Shown: one piece after another, positions 16,417 to 25,723 of the stretch
How the letters are laid out: each line of letters begins with the position of its first letter
Numbering within the stretch: the first letter of the stretch is position 1
Assembly: GCA_934098515.1 (NCBI GenBank)
Contig: CAKOOK010000002.1
Span: 41,322-105,321, forward strand
Source of the DNA: an uncultured Bacilli bacterium
GTDB taxonomy: Bacteria > Bacillota_I > Bacilli_A > RF39 > UBA660
DNA length: 64,000 nucleotides
Direction of reading: 5' to 3'
Notes under the pieces: generated by a model
Seen by the model: only the letters and a program-made list of their open reading frames with translations
Told to the model about the DNA's origin: nothing
The model's database searches: none
Translations under genes and position numbers: made by a program

Positions 16417-16425
16417 TGATATAAT
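16417..16425 (+). promoter_or_regulatory. Extended -10 promoter for recF-gyrB-gyrA
   Basis: TGATATAAT with no evident -35, about 70 bp before the recF ATG and after the ComK terminator. Confidence 0.45.
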
Positions 16426-16492
16426 ATTAACTGTATATAGGAGTACGCATAAACCTATTTTGTTAAAAATTTGTTCTAAAAGAGGGTTAAAA

Positions 16493-17590
16493 ATGAAAAT
16501 CACTAAACTTAAACTTACAAATTTTAGAAATTATCCAAAATTAGAATTAGATTTTTCTAAATCAAAAAACATAATAATTGGTAATAATGGAAGTGGAAAA
16601 ACAAACATCATAGAATCAATTTTTTATTTATCACTTACAAAATCATTTAGAACAAACATAGATACAGCTTTAATCAAAGATGACTCTGACTATGCTGTAA
16701 TCGAGGCAAAAATAAAAGACAAAATAACAAATACTTATAGAATAGTCATCAATAAAGAAAATAAAAAAATAACCATAGATGGCACTCAAATAAGTAAAAT
16801 AGGAGACTATATATCAAAAATTAATACAATTTTGTTTAGCACAGAAGACATGAAACTAGTAAAAGATAATCCTAGTATTCATCGAAAACTAATTAACATG
16901 GAGTTATCTTCATTTGATAACGAATATTTAAAATTATTAAGTCTATATAATAGAGTTCTAAAACAACGAAACACATATTTAAAATCAATGATGACCAATA
17001 GTATGATTCCTAAAAGTTATTTAGACATTCTCACAAATAAACTGATAGAACTAAATATTCAAATAAGTCAAAAAAGAGCAAAATTTATAGAGCAGATAAA
17101 TACATACTTACCATACTATTTTGAAAAAATAACTGGTAAAGCCCTATTAAAATTAAACTATATTTCAAATATTAAAGATCTCGAAAATAGTGAATTACAA
17201 AATCTGTATGATAAATCATTTCAAAAAGATTTAAATTATGGTAAAACCAATCACGGCATTCACTTAGATGACTATGCCTTTGAATTTAATGGTAAAAATA
17301 TCAAAGACTACCTTTCAGAAGGAGAAACAAAAAACGCAATAATTGCTATGAAACTATCAGAAATTGAATATTGCAAAGTTAACCTAAAGAAAGATCCAAT
17401 ATTATTACTAGATGATTTATTTAGTGAGCTAGACAAAGCAAAAATCAACAACATTTTACAATATTTAGATAAAGACATTCAAATATTCATTACAACAACA
17501 GACATACACAAAGTTAGCAGGTCAATATTAAATAATTGTAATGTTTATAAAATAAGTAAAGGAAAGATAAAGGTGACAAAATATGAATGA
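16493..17590 (+). CDS. recF: DNA replication and repair protein RecF
   Basis: 365 residues. SMC-like ATPase with Walker A IIGNNGSGKTNIIESI (about 30-45), signature LSEGETKNAI and Walker B ILLLDDLFSELD. Loads RecA at gaps with RecO and RecR (recR is also in the window). The start at 16493 follows GAGGG; an upstream ATG at 16460 lacks a site. The stop overlaps gyrB by eight bases. Confidence 0.95.
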   Translation: MKITKLKLTNFRNYPKLELDFSKSKNIIIGNNGSGKTNIIESIFYLSLTKSFRTNIDTALIKDDSDYAVIEAKIKDKITNTYRIVINKENKKITIDGTQISKIGDYISKINTILFSTEDMKLVKDNPSIHRKLINMELSSFDNEYLKLLSLYNRVLKQRNTYLKSMMTNSMIPKSYLDILTNKLIELNIQISQKRAKFIEQINTYLPYYFEKITGKALLKLNYISNIKDLENSELQNLYDKSFQKDLNYGKTNHGIHLDDYAFEFNGKNIKDYLSEGETKNAIIAMKLSEIEYCKVNLKKDPILLLDDLFSELDKAKINNILQYLDKDIQIFITTTDIHKVSRSILNNCNVYKISKGKIKVTKYE

Positions 17591-19499
17591 AAATAATTAT
17601 AATGACAGCGATATCCAGGTTTTAGAAGGTCTTGAAGCCGTAAGAAAAAGACCCGGTATGTACATCGGTACAACAAGTGTAAAAGGCTTGCATCATCTTG
17701 TATGGGAAATAGTTGATAATGCCGTAGATGAATCACTTGCAGGATACTGCGACGATATCGAAGTTATAATTGATAAAGGTAACGTTATTGAAGTTAGAGA
17801 TGATGGTAGAGGAATCCCAACTGGAACAAACAGTAAAACTGGTTTATCAACAATAGAAACAATCTTCACTGTACTACACGCTGGTGGTAAATTTGGTGGT
17901 CATGGATATAAAGTTTCTGGTGGACTTCACGGAGTAGGTGCCAGTGTAGTAAACGCTTTATCTGAATGGCTAGAAGTAAGAGTATATCATGAAGGAAATG
18001 TTTACTTTCAAAGATTTGAAAATGGTGGACATTCAACTGGACCGTTAAAAATTATAGATACATGCTCTAAAGACAGAACAGGAACAACTGTAAGATTTAA
18101 AGCCGATCCAGAAATATTCACAGAAACAACTATATATGATTACAATACATTAAAAACCAGACTTAGAGAATTAGCATTCCTAAACAAAGGACTAAGAATA
18201 ATCCTATCAGATTTACGTGATATTGAGCATAAAGAAGAGTTTTTATACACGGGTGGTATAATTGAGTATGTTAAGATGTTAAACGAAAATAAAACATCTC
18301 TAAATAGCCAAATAATATATGTTAATGGTGAAGAAGATAACATTTCAATTGAAGTAGCACTACAATATAACGAAACATACAACTCAGCAGTTTACTCATT
18401 TACAAACAATATTAATACATACGAAGGTGGAACCCACGAAGATGGTGTAAAAAGAGCCCTAACAAGAATCATTAACAACTACGCTAAAAAGAACAAATAC
18501 CTAAAAGATAACGACGATCCACTATCAGGTGAAGATGTTAGAGAAGGTTTAACAATGATTATCTCTTGTAAGCATCCTGATCCACAATTTGAAGGACAAA
18601 CAAAAACAAAACTAGGAAACGCTGAAGTAAGAAAAATTGCTGACGATGTTTTCTCAGAAGGCTTTGAAAGATATTTACTAGAAAATCCAGATGAAGCAAA
18701 ACTTATAATGGATAAATGTATGACTGCAGCAAGAGCTAGAGTAGCAGCAAAAAGGGCTAGAGAACTTACTAGAAGAAAAAGTGACTTAGACGTAGTTAAC
18801 TTTGGCGGAAAACTAGTAGATTGTAAAGAAAAAGACCCTACAGTTTGTGAAATATTCTTAGTCGAGGGAGATAGTGCCGGTGGTAGTGCAATCAAAGGCC
18901 GTAACTCAATGACACAAGCAATTCTTCCACTTAGAGGTAAAATCTTAAATGTTGAAAAAGCAAGATTAGATAGAGCCCTAGGAAACGAAGAAATAAGAAC
19001 AATTATTACCGCATTTGGTACAGGAATAGGTCAAGAATTCGACTTAAATAAATTAAGATATCATAAAATAATAATCATGACAGATGCCGATGTCGACGGT
19101 TCACACATCAGAGTACTACTTTTAACACTATTCTACCGCTTTTTTAGACCAATTGTTGAAGCAGGACACGTATATGCTGCCCAACCACCATTATTCTGTA
19201 TTAAGCACGGAAAAACGATTAAATATGTACTAAATGAAGAAGAAAAAGCAGAGTATCTTGCATCACTTCCTGCAACTACTAAACCAGATGTTATGCGTAT
19301 GAAAGGTTTAGGTGAAATGGATGCCGAAGAACTTAATGAAACAACAATGGATATTAACACAAGAGTTCTTAGAAAAATTACAGTTGATGATTTAATGCAA
19401 GCAGACGAAATATTCACTAGATTAATGGGTGAAGAGGTAGAACCACGTCGTAAATTTATAGAAGATAATGCTACATTCGTAGAAAATCTAGATATTTAG
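17583..19499 (+). CDS. gyrB: DNA gyrase subunit B
   Basis: 638 residues. GHKL ATPase domain (EIVDNAVDES, DDGRGIP, GLHGVGASVVNALS), transducer, and TOPRIM domain with VEGDSAGGSA and IMTDADVDGSHIR. With GyrA it introduces negative supercoils. AAAGGTGA precedes the ATG. The PLRGKILNVEKAR stretch and position before gyrA separate it from ParE. Confidence 0.98.
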   Translation: MNENNYNDSDIQVLEGLEAVRKRPGMYIGTTSVKGLHHLVWEIVDNAVDESLAGYCDDIEVIIDKGNVIEVRDDGRGIPTGTNSKTGLSTIETIFTVLHAGGKFGGHGYKVSGGLHGVGASVVNALSEWLEVRVYHEGNVYFQRFENGGHSTGPLKIIDTCSKDRTGTTVRFKADPEIFTETTIYDYNTLKTRLRELAFLNKGLRIILSDLRDIEHKEEFLYTGGIIEYVKMLNENKTSLNSQIIYVNGEEDNISIEVALQYNETYNSAVYSFTNNINTYEGGTHEDGVKRALTRIINNYAKKNKYLKDNDDPLSGEDVREGLTMIISCKHPDPQFEGQTKTKLGNAEVRKIADDVFSEGFERYLLENPDEAKLIMDKCMTAARARVAAKRARELTRRKSDLDVVNFGGKLVDCKEKDPTVCEIFLVEGDSAGGSAIKGRNSMTQAILPLRGKILNVEKARLDRALGNEEIRTIITAFGTGIGQEFDLNKLRYHKIIIMTDADVDGSHIRVLLLTLFYRFFRPIVEAGHVYAAQPPLFCIKHGKTIKYVLNEEEKAEYLASLPATTKPDVMRMKGLGEMDAEELNETTMDINTRVLRKITVDDLMQADEIFTRLMGEEVEPRRKFIEDNATFVENLDI

Positions 19500-19509
19500 G
19501 AGGTATAAA

Positions 19510-21963
19510 ATGGATCATAGTAGAGACAGATTAGAAGAAAATAACATAGTAAATGAAGTAAAAACATCCTTCTTAGAATACTCAATGAGCGTCATAGTAT
19601 CACGTGCGCTTCCAGACTTAAGAGATGGTTTAAAACCAGTTCATAGAAGAATTCTTTACTCAATGTACGAATCAGGTTACACTCCAGATAAACCGCATAA
19701 AAAGAGTGCAAGAATTGTCGGAGACGTAATGGGAAAATACCATCCACATGGAGACTCAAGTATATATGAAGCAATGGTAAGAATGGCCCAAGATTTCAGC
19801 TACAGATACATGCTAGTTGATGGACACGGAAACTTTGGTAATATCGAAGGATATGGCGCAGCAGCAATGCGTTACACCGAATCAAGACTCTCAAAAATAT
19901 CCCTAGAATTATTAAGAGATATCAAAAAAGATACAGTTAATTTTACACCGAACTTCGATGAAAGTGAAAAAGAACCAACAGTTTTACCATCAAGATTCCC
20001 AAATATCCTAGTAAATGGAACAATGGGTATCGCAGTAGGTATGGCCACAAATATTCCACCTCATAACTTAGGTGAAGTAATCGACGGCTGTATAGCATAT
20101 ATAGATAACCCAGACATCGACGTTCTAGGTCTAATGAATCATATTAAAGGCCCAGACTTTCCTACAGGAGGCATAATACTAGGTAATAGTGGAATCAAAC
20201 AGGCATATGAAACAGGAAAAGGCACTATAACAATTAGAAGTAAAGCCCAAATTGAAGAAAAAAATGGCAAACATTACATAATTATTGATGAAGTTCCATA
20301 TGGAGTTAATACCTCAGAACTTAAAAATAAAGTCGCCGAATTAGTTCATAATAAGACAATTGAAGGCATTGCAGACTATCATACAGACCTAAAAGAAGGT
20401 ATTAAAATAACAATAACTCTAAAAAAAGATGCTAATGCCCAAGTTGTTCTAAATAAACTATTTAAGCATACACAATTTCAAACAAATTACGGAATAAGCT
20501 TCTTAATGTTGGATAATGGCGTGCCAAAAACCCTTGGACTAAAAGAAATAATTGAAAAATATATTAATTATCAAAAAGAAATAATCGTAAGAAGAACCAA
20601 ATTTGACTTAGATAAGGCCGAAAAACAAGTACATATCTTAGAAGGCTTAAAGATTGCATTAGACAACATAGATGCTGTAATAAAGACTATTAAAGAATCA
20701 AAAAGCGATGATGTAGCAAAAGAAGCCTTAATGAAACGCTTTGGCTTAACATTAATTCAATCAGAAGCAATTTTAGAGATGAAACTACGTAGATTAACAG
20801 GCTTAGAAAGAGACAAAATAGAAGCAGATCTTAACGAATTACATAAATTAATAGCTGAATTAAAATCAATTTTAGAAAGCGAAGCAAAAGTGCTACAAAT
20901 TATTAAAGATGAGTTAATCGAAATCAAGAATAAATATGGTGATGAAAGAAAGACATCTATTGATATGACTGCTATAGACTATATTGAGGATGAGTCACTA
21001 ATTCCTGAAGAAAACATCATAGTTACAGTAACAAAGAACGGTTATATTAAGAGATGTACGTCTGACACTTATAAAATTCAAAATCGTGGTGGCGTAGGTG
21101 TAAAGGGAATGTCAACCAATGACGAAGATTTTGTGGAATACTTACTAAATCTATCAACTCATGACTATATACTGATATTTACCAATAAAGGTAAAGTATA
21201 TAGATTAAAAGGATATGAAATACCTGAATTTAGTAGACAATCAAAAGGATTACCAATAATTAACGTATTACCTGTGGAAAAAGATGAGAAAATAAGTAGT
21301 ATAATAAAATTAAATGTGGAAAACCAAGAAAAATACTTAATTCTAGCTACAAAACAAGGCTTAATCAAACGTACAAACCTAGAAGAATTTGAAAATATTA
21401 GAACAACCGGAAAAATTTGTATAAAACTAAAAGAAAACGACGAACTAATAGGTGTTAAAAAAACAAATGGTGAATCCAATATCCTATTAGCATCTTCTGA
21501 AGGTAGAATGAATGTCTTTGATGAAAATGAAATCAGAGTTATGGGAAGAACAGCTTCCGGTGTTAAAGGTATCAATCTAGGAAGTGCTGAATGTGTAAGC
21601 ATAGAAAATGTAAAAGACGATGATAATATAGTAATAGTAACCGAAAATGGTTATGGTAAAAAAACATTAATTTCTGAATACAGAAAGACAAAACGAGGAA
21701 GCAAAGGTGTAAAAGCTCTAAATATTACTGAAAAGAATGGAAATATAGCAAGTATTAAAAAGGTTATTGATGATTCAGACATCATGATTATTACAAATCA
21801 AGGAATAATCATTAGATTACCATTAGAACAAGTATCACAATTAGGTAGAGTTACCCAAGGTACAAGACTGATTAATCTAAAATCAGGACAAAAAGTATCA
21901 TCTGTAAGTATTGTTCAGAAAGAGAAAGAACAAGAAGAAGAAATTTTTGAAAAAAACGAATAG
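19510..21963 (+). CDS. gyrA: DNA gyrase subunit A
   Basis: 817 residues. Breakage-reunion domain with SRALPDLRDGLKPVHRRILY, active-site Tyr in AAMRYTESRL, and a C-terminal beta-pinwheel including the GyrA-box-like RRGGVGVKG equivalent (QNRGGVGVKGM). TAGGAGG precedes the ATG, 10 bp after gyrB. Ends at the terminator that opens the parS region. Confidence 0.98.
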   Translation: MDHSRDRLEENNIVNEVKTSFLEYSMSVIVSRALPDLRDGLKPVHRRILYSMYESGYTPDKPHKKSARIVGDVMGKYHPHGDSSIYEAMVRMAQDFSYRYMLVDGHGNFGNIEGYGAAAMRYTESRLSKISLELLRDIKKDTVNFTPNFDESEKEPTVLPSRFPNILVNGTMGIAVGMATNIPPHNLGEVIDGCIAYIDNPDIDVLGLMNHIKGPDFPTGGIILGNSGIKQAYETGKGTITIRSKAQIEEKNGKHYIIIDEVPYGVNTSELKNKVAELVHNKTIEGIADYHTDLKEGIKITITLKKDANAQVVLNKLFKHTQFQTNYGISFLMLDNGVPKTLGLKEIIEKYINYQKEIIVRRTKFDLDKAEKQVHILEGLKIALDNIDAVIKTIKESKSDDVAKEALMKRFGLTLIQSEAILEMKLRRLTGLERDKIEADLNELHKLIAELKSILESEAKVLQIIKDELIEIKNKYGDERKTSIDMTAIDYIEDESLIPEENIIVTVTKNGYIKRCTSDTYKIQNRGGVGVKGMSTNDEDFVEYLLNLSTHDYILIFTNKGKVYRLKGYEIPEFSRQSKGLPIINVLPVEKDEKISSIIKLNVENQEKYLILATKQGLIKRTNLEEFENIRTTGKICIKLKENDELIGVKKTNGESNILLASSEGRMNVFDENEIRVMGRTASGVKGINLGSAECVSIENVKDDDNIVIVTENGYGKKTLISEYRKTKRGSKGVKALNITEKNGNIASIKKVIDDSDIMIITNQGIIIRLPLEQVSQLGRVTQGTRLINLKSGQKVSSVSIVQKEKEQEEEIFEKNE

Positions 21964-21982
21964 TTTAACTATTCGTTTTTTT
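21952..21982 (+). terminator. Terminator after gyrA
   Basis: ACGAATAG pairs with CTATTCGT around a 5-base loop, flanked by A-run and T-run. It overlaps the gyrA stop and ends two bases before the first parS site. Confidence 0.75.
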
Positions 21983-21983
21983 A

Positions 21984-21999
21984 TGTTTCACGTGAAACA
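21984..21999 (+). promoter_or_regulatory. parS site 1
   Basis: TGTTTCACGTGAAACA, identical to the consensus ParB (Spo0J) centromere site of Firmicutes. Confidence 0.92.
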
Positions 22000-22030
22000 T
22001 AAAAAGTAAAGAGATAGCACTTATGAACAA

Positions 22031-22046
22031 TGTTTCACGTGAAACT
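22031..22046 (+). promoter_or_regulatory. parS site 2
   Basis: TGTTTCACGTGAAACT, 15 of 16 positions of the parS consensus. Confidence 0.88.
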
Positions 22047-22111
22047 TTTTAATCGAAGCCTTTAAAACTATATATAAAATAGTAAATATAATTAAATATT
22101 TTAAAGATATC

Positions 22112-22147
22112 AACATTCAGATGTTTCACGTGAAACATCTGAATGTT
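22112..22147 (+). promoter_or_regulatory. parS site 3 inside a 36-bp perfect palindrome
   Basis: The consensus parS is at 22122-22137. The symmetry continues 10 bases further on each side (CATTCAGA/TCTGAATG flanks), so 36 bp are perfectly self-complementary. Confidence 0.92.
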
Positions 22148-22220
22148 CACTTTAAATAGAATTAACAGTCATCAACATAATTATGAAAAACTGAATTTTA
22201 GATTAAAAGATATAAACATA

Positions 22221-22234
22221 GTTTCACGTGAAAC
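22221..22234 (+). promoter_or_regulatory. parS site 4
   Basis: GTTTCACGTGAAAC, the full 14-bp core with non-consensus outer bases (A and C). Confidence 0.85.
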
Positions 22235-22300
22235 CTTTAAAACATTGCGTAATTAATCCAATAACAACAATAATAAAAAAATCAACAATTAATATTTATC

Positions 22301-22326
22301 AACAATGTTTCACGTGAAACATTGTT
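22301..22326 (+). promoter_or_regulatory. parS site 5 inside a 26-bp palindrome
   Basis: Consensus parS at 22306-22321, with symmetry extended five bases on each side (AACAA/TTGTT). Confidence 0.92.
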
Positions 22327-22341
22327 TAATAACAATATAAG

Positions 22342-22370
22342 TTGCATCAAAGATATAAGTATGATAACAT
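22342..22370 (+). promoter_or_regulatory. Promoter of the SRP RNA gene
   Basis: -35 TTGCAT (22342-22347), 17-bp spacer, -10 TAACAT (22365-22370), placing initiation at the start of the RNA stem near 22376. Confidence 0.5.
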
Positions 22371-22374
22371 TTAA

Positions 22375-22454
22375 TTGTGCAATATTTATGCAATAAACTG
22401 GTCAGATTCGGAAGAAAGCAGCCACATTTGCCTCTAAATATGTGCACTTTTTTT
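22375..22454 (+). ncRNA. ffs: Signal recognition particle RNA (short 4.5S type)
   Basis: The universal SRP helix-8 tip is present as GGTCAGATTCGGAAGAAAGC followed by AGCC. On both sides the strands pair: GTGCA (from 22377) with TGCAC (to 22447), then TATTTA with TAAATA. A T-run at 22448-22454 serves as terminator. About 75 nt means there is no Alu domain, unlike the ~270-nt scRNA of B. subtilis. In Bacillus the gene lies between tadA and dnaX; here it lies just before tadA. Confidence 0.9.
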
Positions 22455-22465
22455 AAGGAAAAATT

Positions 22466-22897
22466 ATGGAAGAAAAATATATCGATGAATTAATAAAATT
22501 AAGTCAAAAATCATTAAAGAAAAGTGAAGTACCAATAGCAGCTTTAATAATAGATGAAAATGGTAAAATTATTTCAAAAACTCATAATTCAAGAAATATT
22601 AAACAACAAACGATTAATCACGCTGAAATTCTAGCTATCATTAAAGCAAATAAAAAACTTAAAAGTTGGAGATTGAACAAATGTACGCTATATGTAACCG
22701 TCGAACCATGCGACATGTGCAAGTCAGTAATAAAAGAGAGTAGAATACAAAATGTATTTTATTTATTACCAAGATTACCAGAAAAAAATCAATATAACAA
22801 AACCATATTTAATAAATTAAAAGACATGAACGAAAAAGAAGATAAATATCAAGAAATTATCAATAAATTCTGGAAAAATAAGCGTAAAATGATATAA
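22466..22897 (+). CDS. tadA: tRNA-specific adenosine deaminase
   Basis: 143 residues. Converts A34 to inosine in tRNA-Arg(ACG). Zinc and catalytic residues are in HAEILAI (about 53-59) and PCDMC (about 83-87); there is an N-terminal SEVPIAALI strand. AAGGA lies before the ATG. It stands directly behind the SRP RNA, matching the yaaJ position of Bacillus. Confidence 0.92.
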   Translation: MEEKYIDELIKLSQKSLKKSEVPIAALIIDENGKIISKTHNSRNIKQQTINHAEILAIIKANKKLKSWRLNKCTLYVTVEPCDMCKSVIKESRIQNVFYLLPRLPEKNQYNKTIFNKLKDMNEKEDKYQEIINKFWKNKRKMI

Positions 22898-22915
22898 TAA
22901 ATATAGGAGGTTTAA

Positions 22916-24574
22916 ATGGCATATAAAGTACTTTACAGAAAATATAGACCACAAAACTTTAATGATTTATATGGTCAAGATTCAATAAAAGAAATACTTA
23001 AAGATTCTATAATAAACAATAAATTAGCACATGCTTACTGCTTTAACGGCCCAAGAGGAACCGGAAAAACCTCAACAGCAAAACTATTTGCAAAAGCAAT
23101 TAACTGTGAAAATGCTAAAGATGGAATTGCATGTGGTGAATGCAACTCATGTAAAAATTTTAATGAGAACCCAGATATAATTGAAATAGATGCTGCATCA
23201 AATAATGGTGTAGAAGAAATAAGAGAACTTCGCGATAACGTAAAAATTCTTCCTTCAAATTCAAAATATAAAATATATATAATTGATGAAGTACACATGC
23301 TATCACAAAGTGCGTGGAACGCCTTTCTAAAAACTTTAGAAGAACCACCAAAGCATGTCATATTCATTTTAGCAACTACTGAAATTCAAAAGGTTCCAAT
23401 AACTGTTTTATCTAGATGTCAAAGATTTACCTTTAGAAAAATACCTAAAAATATAATATGCGAAAGAATCTTATCAATTGCTAAAGAAGAAAATATTGAA
23501 ATTGACGAATCAGCTGCCGAATATATTGCAGACCTAGCAGACGGTGGAATGAGAGATGCTTTAGGATACTTAGACCAATTATCAAAAGAAAATAAAAAAA
23601 TAACAACCGAGATTATTCAAAACTGTTTTGGTGTCATAGGCGATTCAACAATAGAAGAAATATTTTTAACAGCAAAAGAGGAAAATCTAGAAAATTTGCA
23701 AAATATATTTAATGACATATCTAATCAGGGACTTGAAGTGAATTTATTAATTTCAAAAATATTAAATTATCTATATAATGAAGAGATAAAAATACTTCAA
23801 AACAAAGTTTCAGTATTTAATAATCTACAAACGATTAAAGAACTAGCTTTTGAAATATCGAACTGTTACTTAAAAAAAGATGCTCTTACTTTAATAAAAA
23901 TAGTTATATTAAGTAAAATAAAAACTCAAAATGGAATAGAAACAATTAAAAATACAGATAAAATTATTTCCCGGGAAATAATTTCTAAAGAAATAAACAA
24001 CAAAATGTCTCCTAAAACAAATACTATTATAGAAATTCAAAGTAATAAAGCACAATCAAAAGAAATTACAAAGCCTTCAAAGACGGTAGTAATAACTTCA
24101 CGTAGTGATGAAGAAATAAATAGATTAAAAATAATAAGAATAAATAATGTATTTATAACTGCCAGTAAAATTAATAAAGAGACTTTTAATACAAACTGGG
24201 ATGATTTAAAAAAAGATATTAAATATAAAAATAGCGATTTATATTCAAAAATTGAAGATGCAGAAGTAGAAATAGTTTCAGACGATATTGCAGTATTATC
24301 ACTAAATACAGAAACTGCAGTATATTTATTTAATTCAAATCTTGAAACTATTGAAGAAGAATATAATATGAAATTTAATAAAAAATATAAAATAATTTGC
24401 CTACTAAAGCAAGAATGTACTAACGCAAAAAAAGAATATATCAAAAATAAAAGTAAAAAATATATTTATATGGAAGAAAACTTAGCAGAACCAGCATCAA
24501 AAGAAAACACTACTGAAGAAAATAACAATAGTGCACTTGAAATATTTGGCAAAGATTTAATAGAAATAAAATAG
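22916..24574 (+). CDS. dnaX: DNA polymerase III subunits gamma and tau
   Basis: 552 residues. Clamp-loader AAA+ ATPase: Walker A GPRGTGKTSTAK (about 44-55), zinc-binding CGECNSC, DEVHMLS and the arginine-finger SRCQRF. The C-terminal third is a divergent tau region. AGGAGG lies before the ATG. A perfect Noc-binding palindrome lies at 23966-23979 within the coding sequence (read as IISREII), using a CGG Arg codon that is rare in this AGA-preferring genome. Confidence 0.96.
   Translation: MAYKVLYRKYRPQNFNDLYGQDSIKEILKDSIINNKLAHAYCFNGPRGTGKTSTAKLFAKAINCENAKDGIACGECNSCKNFNENPDIIEIDAASNNGVEEIRELRDNVKILPSNSKYKIYIIDEVHMLSQSAWNAFLKTLEEPPKHVIFILATTEIQKVPITVLSRCQRFTFRKIPKNIICERILSIAKEENIEIDESAAEYIADLADGGMRDALGYLDQLSKENKKITTEIIQNCFGVIGDSTIEEIFLTAKEENLENLQNIFNDISNQGLEVNLLISKILNYLYNEEIKILQNKVSVFNNLQTIKELAFEISNCYLKKDALTLIKIVILSKIKTQNGIETIKNTDKIISREIISKEINNKMSPKTNTIIEIQSNKAQSKEITKPSKTVVITSRSDEEINRLKIIRINNVFITASKINKETFNTNWDDLKKDIKYKNSDLYSKIEDAEVEIVSDDIAVLSLNTETAVYLFNSNLETIEEEYNMKFNKKYKIICLLKQECTNAKKEYIKNKSKKYIYMEENLAEPASKENTTEENNNSALEIFGKDLIEIK
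23961..23984. promoter_or_regulatory. Noc-binding site (NBS) within dnaX
   Basis: Core ATTTCCCGGGAAAT (23966-23979) is identical to the 14-bp NBS of Bacillus Noc. The palindrome extends to 24 bp, with the same flanks as the second copy at 27516-27541. Confidence 0.85.
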
Positions 24575-24594
24575 AAAGAAAAAGGTGAAAGATA

Positions 24595-24894
24595 ATGAAC
24601 ATGCAAAATTTAATGGCACAAGCTCAAAAAATTCAAAATGATATTCAAAAAAAACAAAGTGAAATTAATTCAACTATATACAGCACACAAAACGAATTCT
24701 TAAGTGTAGAAATGTATGGTAGTAAGAAAATTCATAAAATAAACATTAATAAAGAAATCGTAAAAGACCAAGAAGATTTAGAAACTCTAGAAGATATGAT
24801 TATGGTAGCTATTAATGAGACAGTAACTAAAATAGATAAAGACAAAGAACAAAAGCTTGGGGCATACACTAATGGACTAAACGGGTTACTATAA
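24595..24894 (+). CDS. YbaB/EbfC family nucleoid-associated protein
   Basis: 99 residues, starting MNMQNLMAQAQKIQNDI with a Gln- and Lys-rich N-terminal helix and the family strand-helix core (LSVEMYGSKKIHKINI). Binds DNA as a dimer; always sits between dnaX and recR, as here. The stop overlaps the recR start by one base (TAATG). Confidence 0.93.
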   Translation: MNMQNLMAQAQKIQNDIQKKQSEINSTIYSTQNEFLSVEMYGSKKIHKININKEIVKDQEDLETLEDMIMVAINETVTKIDKDKEQKLGAYTNGLNGLL

Positions 24895-25493
24895 TGATCT
24901 ATCCTAAAGTTTTAGAAGAATTAATTGAAAATTTTAAAATACTTCCAGGAATAGGAGATAAATCTGCTGAAAGAATGGCACTATCAATTCTAAATAAGGA
25001 AGAAAGTGAAATACAAGGATTTGCTTCATCATTAATAATTGCTAAAAGCAAACTTCATCCTTGTCCAGTGTGTGGATTTATAACAGACCAAGAGATATGC
25101 AACATATGTGACAATCCTGTAAGAAATAAAAATAGCATTTGTGTAGTAGAAGATTATAAAAGTGTATTTATGTTTGAGAAAATGGGAAAGTACCATGGCG
25201 TATATCATGTGCTTGATGGTTTAATCTCCCCAATCGATGGCATAGGACCAGACGATATAAATATTGATAACTTAATTAAAAGATGTAACGCCTCAAAAGA
25301 AAAAACTGAATTAATTATAGCCCTAAAACCAACCATCGAAGGAGAAACAACTTTACAATACATAAATAAGTTATTAAAAAATAAAAATGTTGAAATATCT
25401 AGATTATCTTACGGAATACCAGTTGGAACAGAAATAGATTATCTAGATGCATTGACATTAGAAAGAGCATTTGAAGACAGACGAAATTTATAG
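24894..25493 (+). CDS. recR: Recombination protein RecR
   Basis: 199 residues. Helix-hairpin-helix LPGIGDKSAERMA near the N-terminus, zinc finger CPVCGFITDQEICNIC, Toprim domain with VVEDYKS, and a C-terminal Walker B-like region. Works with RecF and RecO in gap repair. Confidence 0.96.
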   Translation: MIYPKVLEELIENFKILPGIGDKSAERMALSILNKEESEIQGFASSLIIAKSKLHPCPVCGFITDQEICNICDNPVRNKNSICVVEDYKSVFMFEKMGKYHGVYHVLDGLISPIDGIGPDDINIDNLIKRCNASKEKTELIIALKPTIEGETTLQYINKLLKNKNVEISRLSYGIPVGTEIDYLDALTLERAFEDRRNL

Positions 25494-25535
25494 CATAACT
25501 ACAAAACTTTATACATATATATTATTGGTGAAAAA

Positions 25536-25715
25536 ATGATAACTAGACTTGTAAAAAAGATAGTATTTTCAATTTTATTAATTTACGGTTTCGATTTAAT
25601 AATGCAAGGATTTAATATTTTAATTCCTCTTAATTACTTTAATATATTAGTTATTGTTATGTTAGGTTTTCCAGGGCTTATAGCACTGGCAATAAGTTTC
25701 TTCTTCTTCATATAG
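25536..25715 (+). CDS. bofA: Sigma-K processing inhibitor BofA
   Basis: 59-residue membrane protein. The N-terminal hydrophobic helix begins after MITRLVKKI; the conserved BofA segment is LIPLNYFNILVIVMLGFPGL (about 29-48), ending in a hydrophobic tail. In Bacillus BofA holds the SpoIVFB protease inactive in the outer forespore membrane until SpoIVB signals. Position after recR matches Bacillus (recR-yaaL-bofA). GGTGA precedes the ATG. It is shorter than the 87-residue B. subtilis protein. Confidence 0.85.
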   Translation: MITRLVKKIVFSILLIYGFDLIMQGFNILIPLNYFNILVIVMLGFPGLIALAISFFFFI

Positions 25716-25723
25716 AGGATAGT

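Noticed and set aside
15834..16493. yaaA (S4-domain protein), expected between dnaN and recF
   Set aside because: No S4-like frame is present; the interval is taken by the ComK homologue.
17545..17736. Minus-strand frame at the recF-gyrB junction
   Set aside because: Lies fully opposite two well-supported coupled genes and encodes a composition typical of antisense frames.
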